Below are positions 13,802-16,495 of a stretch of DNA of 16,495 nucleotides, piece after piece (position 1 is the first letter of the stretch; each line of letters begins with the position of its first letter). Origin of the DNA: AWTP1-13 sp044868325 (GTDB taxonomy: Bacteria > Pseudomonadota > Alphaproteobacteria > Rhizobiales > Hyphomicrobiaceae). The translations under genes were made by a program, and so were the position numbers. The stretch is from the NCBI GenBank assembly GCA_044868325.1, contig JBIOWI010000295.1, positions 1 through 16,495 of the forward strand, read 5' to 3'. The notes under the pieces were generated by a model. The model saw only the letters and a list, made by a program, of their open reading frames with translations, had not been told where the DNA came from and did no database searches.

Positions 13802-13901
13802 TGGATCACCTCCTTCCCTTTGTTGAAACCCGATAGCACCATAGCACGTTCGTCGCATCCGGGGGAGTGGCGAGATGCCACAACTTCAGTCGGAGCGAAC
13901 C

Positions 13902-13996
13902 GGGGTCAGACCCCTCGCCACCTCGCAGGGCTGGGGTCAGACCCCTCGCCTCCAGCTCGAAGAGAATCCCCTACGGTCGCGGCGAGGGGTCTGACC
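13902..13996. repeat. Cluster of three GGGGTCAGACCCCTCGC repeats
   Basis: Two direct copies (13902-13918 and 13933-13949) are followed by one inverted, slightly shortened copy (GCGAGGGGTCTGACC, 13982-13996). The second and third can pair into a 15-base-pair stem with a loop of about 32 bases, the same geometry as at 789-854. The cluster lies ten bases beyond the bactofilin stop and could end its transcript or protect its 3' end. Confidence 0.85.
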
Positions 13997-14006
13997 TCGA
14001 ATCGCC

Positions 14007-14498
14007 TCAGGCGGTGTGGCCGTTGCTCATGCTGGCCAGATCGAGCTTCAGCTCCGAGGGGTCCTGCGGACGGCGGCAGCGGCCGTCGAACTCTGCCCCC
14101 TGCTCGATGGCGAGCGACATGTGGTGGATGTCGCCCTCCACGCGGGCCGAGGCCTGCAGCGCCACCGTAACGCCGCGGATGACGCCGGAGATCCTGCCGC
14201 GCACGATCACGCGCTCGGCGGCGACCGTGCCCGTCACCTTGCCCTGCTCGCCGATGATGACCTCGGCGCCGGCCACGTCGCCCTCGACCTCGCCGTCGAC
14301 CTGCAGGGTGCCCTGGCTGATGATCTTCAGCCCCTGGCCGATGATCTTGAGATCGTTGCTGATGACCGACTTGTTGCTGCCGCTCTCGGGCCCCGACCGG
14401 CGCTGCGGCATGTTGATCGCCGCGCTCGTGCTCGGGGCGGGGCTCGGCTTGAGCGGCTCAAGCGGCTTTGGCTCCGTCGGAGTGCTACGCGTGAACAT
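14007..14498 (-). CDS. Bactofilin family cytoskeletal protein
   Basis: A 163-residue protein of the bactofilin (DUF583) family, which polymerises without nucleotide into filaments at the membrane and organises cell-wall enzymes or shape. The proline-rich disordered N-terminus (1-43) is followed by a right-handed beta-helix of short repeats from about 45 to 140: VISNDLKIIGQGLKIISQGT, VDGEVEGDV, IIGEQGKVTGTV, VIVRGRISGVIRGV, ARVEGDIHHMSLAIEQGAEF and FDGR. The usual motif of a final turn ending FDG with basic residues after it is present. ATG 14498 has GGGGA about seven bases upstream. It is divergent from a secreted polysaccharide deacetylase, which may also act on the envelope. Repeats follow its 3' end. 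Confidence 0.92.
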   Translation of the reverse strand: MFTRSTPTEPKPLEPLKPSPAPSTSAAINMPQRRSGPESGSNKSVISNDLKIIGQGLKIISQGTLQVDGEVEGDVAGAEVIIGEQGKVTGTVAAERVIVRGRISGVIRGVTVALQASARVEGDIHHMSLAIEQGAEFDGRCRRPQDPSELKLDLASMSNGHTA

Positions 14499-14763
14499 GA
14501 AAGGTCCCCGGGTCTGTTGCGGGAATGCTGGCAGGCTAGATCGCAACACCGCGTTCGTGGTGGAATTATGTCTGCTGCAAGAGGGATTTTGCTTGCCGCA
14601 CCAAGGCGATCCGCCCGGTCCCGGCCTCCGGTGCGGGATCTTGCCCCACGATAGCCCATGGGGCGCTGTAACGCTGTAAAAGCTCTTGCAATTCGTCGCG
14701 GCCATAGCCCAGGTTAGGGTCCGGCTCGGACCGTAGCGAAGACGAGAAAAAAGGGGGAGCGCC

Positions 14764-15669
14764 ATGCGCATTGCGATCGCCTGCGCGGCGGCACTGCTTT
14801 TGTGGTCGGGTTCCGGGACTGCGGCTTTCGCCCAGGGCGGGCAGGGGGGGTGCCCCGATCCCAACACGCTGGGCATAACGCGCATCGTCGAGATCGATTC
14901 GACCGGAGGCCCCGGCTTCGGCTTCGAGCACTACAAGGCCTACGATTTCCTGCGCCTGCGCGAGGTGGTGCTCACCTTCGACGACGGCCCGCAGGTCGGC
15001 ATCACGCATGCCGTGCTCGACGCGCTGGCCGCGCAGTGCACCAAGGCGACGTTCTTCTCCATCGGCAAGATGGCGGCGGGGCTGCCCGAGATCATCCGCG
15101 ACGTGGCCAAGGCCGGTCACACCATCGGCACCCACACCTGGTCGCACGCCGACCTGAGCAAGGCCAAGACGGACGACGACTGGAAGGCCGAGATCGAGAA
15201 GGGGGTGAGCGCGGTGAAGCGCGCGGTGGGCGGCCCGATCGCGCCGTTCTTCCGCTTCCCGGTGCTGAAGGACTCCAAGGAGACCCTGGCGCACCTCGCC
15301 GGCCGCAACATCGCGGTGTTCTCGGCCGACTTGGACACCTTCGACTTCAAGTTCCGCAACCCCGACCAGTTCGTGAAGCAGGCCATGGAGCGGCTGGAGC
15401 GCAAGGGCAAGGGCATCGTCCTGATGCACGACGTGCAGCCGGTAACGGGCAAGGCGCTGCCTCGGTTGCTTGCCGAGATGAAGGCCAAGGGCTTCAAGAT
15501 CGTGCACATGAAGCCGAAGGGCGAGGTCAAGACGCTGGCCCAGTACGATGCCCTCGTCGAGAAGGACATGAAGGGCATGGCCGCCGGCAACGACCGGCCG
15601 TTGTCCAGCGTGGTGCGCACCATCGAGGAGGCGCCGCCGCCGCCCACCGCCGCCGCGAAGCAGCGTTGA
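14764..15669 (+). CDS. Secreted polysaccharide deacetylase (NodB homology)
   Basis: A 301-residue protein with a signal peptide ending at GTAAFAQ (18-24), so it acts in the periplasm or outside. The NodB domain spans about 66-250. It has the catalytic-base motif TFDDGP (71-76, Asp73 and Asp74), the metal-binding HTWSH motif (His124, His128), FRFP (163-166) in place of the usual RxPY, and MHD (221-223) for the catalytic His. It is expected to remove N- or O-acetyl groups from a glycan such as peptidoglycan, chitooligosaccharide or exopolysaccharide, with metal help; the substrate is not evident. The tail after 260 is Pro/Ala-rich. GGGGGAG just before ATG 14764 is a strong ribosome site. The 265 bases between it and bactofilin must hold both promoters, but I could not identify them. 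Confidence 0.92.
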   Translation: MRIAIACAAALLLWSGSGTAAFAQGGQGGCPDPNTLGITRIVEIDSTGGPGFGFEHYKAYDFLRLREVVLTFDDGPQVGITHAVLDALAAQCTKATFFSIGKMAAGLPEIIRDVAKAGHTIGTHTWSHADLSKAKTDDDWKAEIEKGVSAVKRAVGGPIAPFFRFPVLKDSKETLAHLAGRNIAVFSADLDTFDFKFRNPDQFVKQAMERLERKGKGIVLMHDVQPVTGKALPRLLAEMKAKGFKIVHMKPKGEVKTLAQYDALVEKDMKGMAAGNDRPLSSVVRTIEEAPPPPTAAAKQR

Positions 15670-15754
15670 GCCGCAGGCGCTGCAACGCCGCCTCGAATCT
15701 GCGAGACTTCCGAGGTAGCTTCGGCGGTCGGGTTGGAGGCTCGGAAGGATCGCA

Positions 15755-16306
15755 ATGGCCGGAGAGGGCTGGGTCTACGACGTGCTGAGGTACTGGTTCG
15801 AGGAGACCAGGCCGCAGCAGTGGTTCGAGAAGGACGAGGCGTTCGACGCAGAGGTACGCCGGCGCTTCCTGGTGCTGCACGAGACCCTGGCCGGGCGGCC
15901 GGTGGCGTCGCTTCTTGGCGAGCCCCGCACGGCCCTGGCGGCTGTCGTCGTCTTCGACCAGATGCCGCGCAACATGTTCCGCGGCACCCCGCGCGCCTTC
16001 GCGACCGACGCCAAGGCGCTGGAGCTTGCCGAGGCCGCCATCGCCAGGGGCTTCGACCGCGGCCGGACGACGGAGGAGCGGATGTTCCTCTATCTGCCGT
16101 TCGAGCACGCCGAGGACCGCGCAATGCAGGCACGCTCGGTGGAACTCGTGGCGGCGCTCGGCGATTCCGAGCTGACCAAGTGGGCGGAGATGCACAAGGT
16201 GGTCATCGACCGCTTCGGCCGCTTCCCGCACCGCAATGCGGTGCTCGGCCGGCCCTCGACGCCCGAGGAGATCGAGTTCCTGAAGCAGCCGGGCAGCTCG
16301 TTCTGA
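15755..16306 (+). CDS. DUF924 family protein
   Basis: A 183-residue cytoplasmic, all-helical protein of the DUF924 family (TPR-like fold, function unknown). It starts with VLRYWFEETRPQQWFEKDEA, a family hallmark, followed by the long-conserved VVVFDQMPRNMFRGTPRAFA (64-83), then FLYLPFEHAED (110-120) and FGRFPHRNAVLGR (153-165), all strongly conserved. It is a complete, normal-length copy. ATG 15755 has GGAAGGA five to six bases upstream. It follows the deacetylase by 85 bases in the same direction and could share its transcript; no terminator is visible between them. A palindrome at 16327-16356 follows it. Confidence 0.93.
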   Translation: MAGEGWVYDVLRYWFEETRPQQWFEKDEAFDAEVRRRFLVLHETLAGRPVASLLGEPRTALAAVVVFDQMPRNMFRGTPRAFATDAKALELAEAAIARGFDRGRTTEERMFLYLPFEHAEDRAMQARSVELVAALGDSELTKWAEMHKVVIDRFGRFPHRNAVLGRPSTPEEIEFLKQPGSSF

Positions 16307-16326
16307 CGCCCCGGCGTTGTAGCCCT

Positions 16327-16356
16327 TAGGTTAGGCCCGAAGGGCCGTAACCCAAC
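16327..16356. repeat. 30-base palindromic repeat, copy 2
   Basis: This copy differs from 242-271 at one base. It begins 20 bases after the DUF924 stop and about 20 bases before the intron end, so it may be the DUF924 terminator. The inverted arms are GGCCC and GGGCC around GAA, extended by GTTA/TAAC. Confidence 0.75.
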
Positions 16357-16376
16357 ATTTGTCGGAGGCTGCCATG

Positions 16377-16495
16377 ATCGCGGTAGGGACGTGAGTTACC
16401 TCACGCCCCCCGCACAGATCCGTACGTGCCCAATTAAGGCATACGGCTCCCACCTCGGGTATTTGGCGGCAAAGCGGATGCTCGGCCATGGGTGT
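16377..16495 (-). mobile_element. Group II intron, 3' end (continues beyond the window)
   Basis: Group II introns are self-splicing RNAs that move by reverse transcription. On minus, 16449-16417 is domain V: GAGCCGUAUGC with the catalytic AGC near its 5' end, pairing to GCACGUACGG and leaving the usual two-base bulge. Domain VI (16413-16380) has stems GCGG/CCGC, GGG/CCC and GCGUGAG/CUCACGU capped by a GUAA tetraloop, with UA bulged at 16385-16384. The bulged A, the branch point for splicing, lies eight bases from a predicted 3' end at 16377, which ends AU as the AY rule requires. Domain V has a G-A mismatch and a non-GNRA loop, so activity is uncertain. Confidence 0.85.
16396..16494 (-). CDS. 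Possible C-terminal tail of intron-encoded protein (partial)
   Basis: A minus-strand frame open from the window edge ends at TAA 16398-16396 after 32 residues (starting HPWPSIRFAAKYPRWEPYA). It runs through domain V into the domain VI loop. Similar basic tails follow the maturase region in some group II intron reverse transcriptases. Without the upstream part it cannot be told from a chance open frame. Confidence 0.35.
   Translation of the reverse strand, partial: HPWPSIRFAAKYPRWEPYALIGHVRICAGGVR

Larger units (their letters stand above)
13650..14006. other. Gene-poor stretch between bactofilin and the array B region
   Basis: Apart from the possible 25-residue gene (13801-13724) and the palindromic repeats at 13902-13996, I see no coding signal here. 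A GGCCG...CGGCC inverted repeat lies around 13671-13692, within the presumed small transcript. The longer open frames crossing the area read through repeats and lack good ribosome sites. Confidence 0.6.

Noticed and set aside
13801..13815. TTGGATCACCTCCTT on plus looks like the 3' end of 16S rRNA
   Set aside because: The bases before it do not match 16S helix 45, so there is no rRNA fragment. The match is explained by a very strong Shine-Dalgarno on the minus strand.
14499..14763. Promoters for bactofilin and the deacetylase
   Set aside because: Several TTGC-like and TAAT-like hexamers occur but none pair at 16-18 bases, so no call was made.
13732..16372. 13-base match TGTCGGAGGCTGC between the small gene (13732-13744) and the intron's 3' exon (16360-16372), suggesting the intron split a second copy of the small gene
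   Set aside because: One or two matches of this length are expected by chance in a window this size, and the match does not extend on either side.

Overview
The window looks like the chromosome of a GC-rich alphaproteobacterium. The best evidence is the stand-alone F0 operon atpI-atpB-atpE-atpF'-atpF at 10918-8330 on the minus strand, with two diverged b-type subunits and no F1 genes beside it, which is the usual alphaproteobacterial layout. Codon use is strongly G/C-ending in most genes. I cannot name a genus.

Layout from left to right. The 3' end of carA (1-228, plus) meets a minus-strand run encoding two small secreted proteins: an unrecognised four-cysteine protein (673-275) and a DUF1554/endostatin-like lectin-fold protein (1561-884). 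A 93-residue cytoplasmic protein follows on plus (1728-2009). From 7590 down to 2056 six genes run on minus: an AbiEii-type nucleotidyltransferase and its small partner, a hairpin, then a tight group of exported caspase-like protein, HEPN protein, an overlapping uncharacterised partner and a penicillin-acylase-family hydrolase. The HEPN/partner pair is clearly poorer in GC than its neighbours and looks inserted.

An FKBP-type prolyl isomerase lipoprotein (7784-8248, plus) converges on the F0 operon. The operon has a good sigma70-like promoter at 10974-11002. Upstream lie corA (12109-11132), an eight-span membrane protein of unknown role (13415-12264), a gene-poor 590-base stretch, and bactofilin (14498-14007). 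Then come two plus-strand genes: a secreted polysaccharide deacetylase (14764-15669) and a DUF924 protein (15755-16306). The right edge holds the 3' end of a minus-strand group II intron (domains V and VI).

Intergenic DNA is unusually structured. There are three hairpins whose arms are tandem 7-base repeats (8249-8334, 12181-12260, 13498-13614), each with its own heptamer. There is a dispersed GGGGTCAGACCCC palindrome family at three loci and a 30-base palindrome present near both ends of the window. The gene-poor stretch also contains a possible tiny gene on minus (13801-13724) with a 13-base Shine-Dalgarno match and a perfect-stem terminator. The most system-like candidates are the HEPN/partner pair within the caspase/acylase group, the heptamer hairpins and the small transcription unit at 13801-13618.
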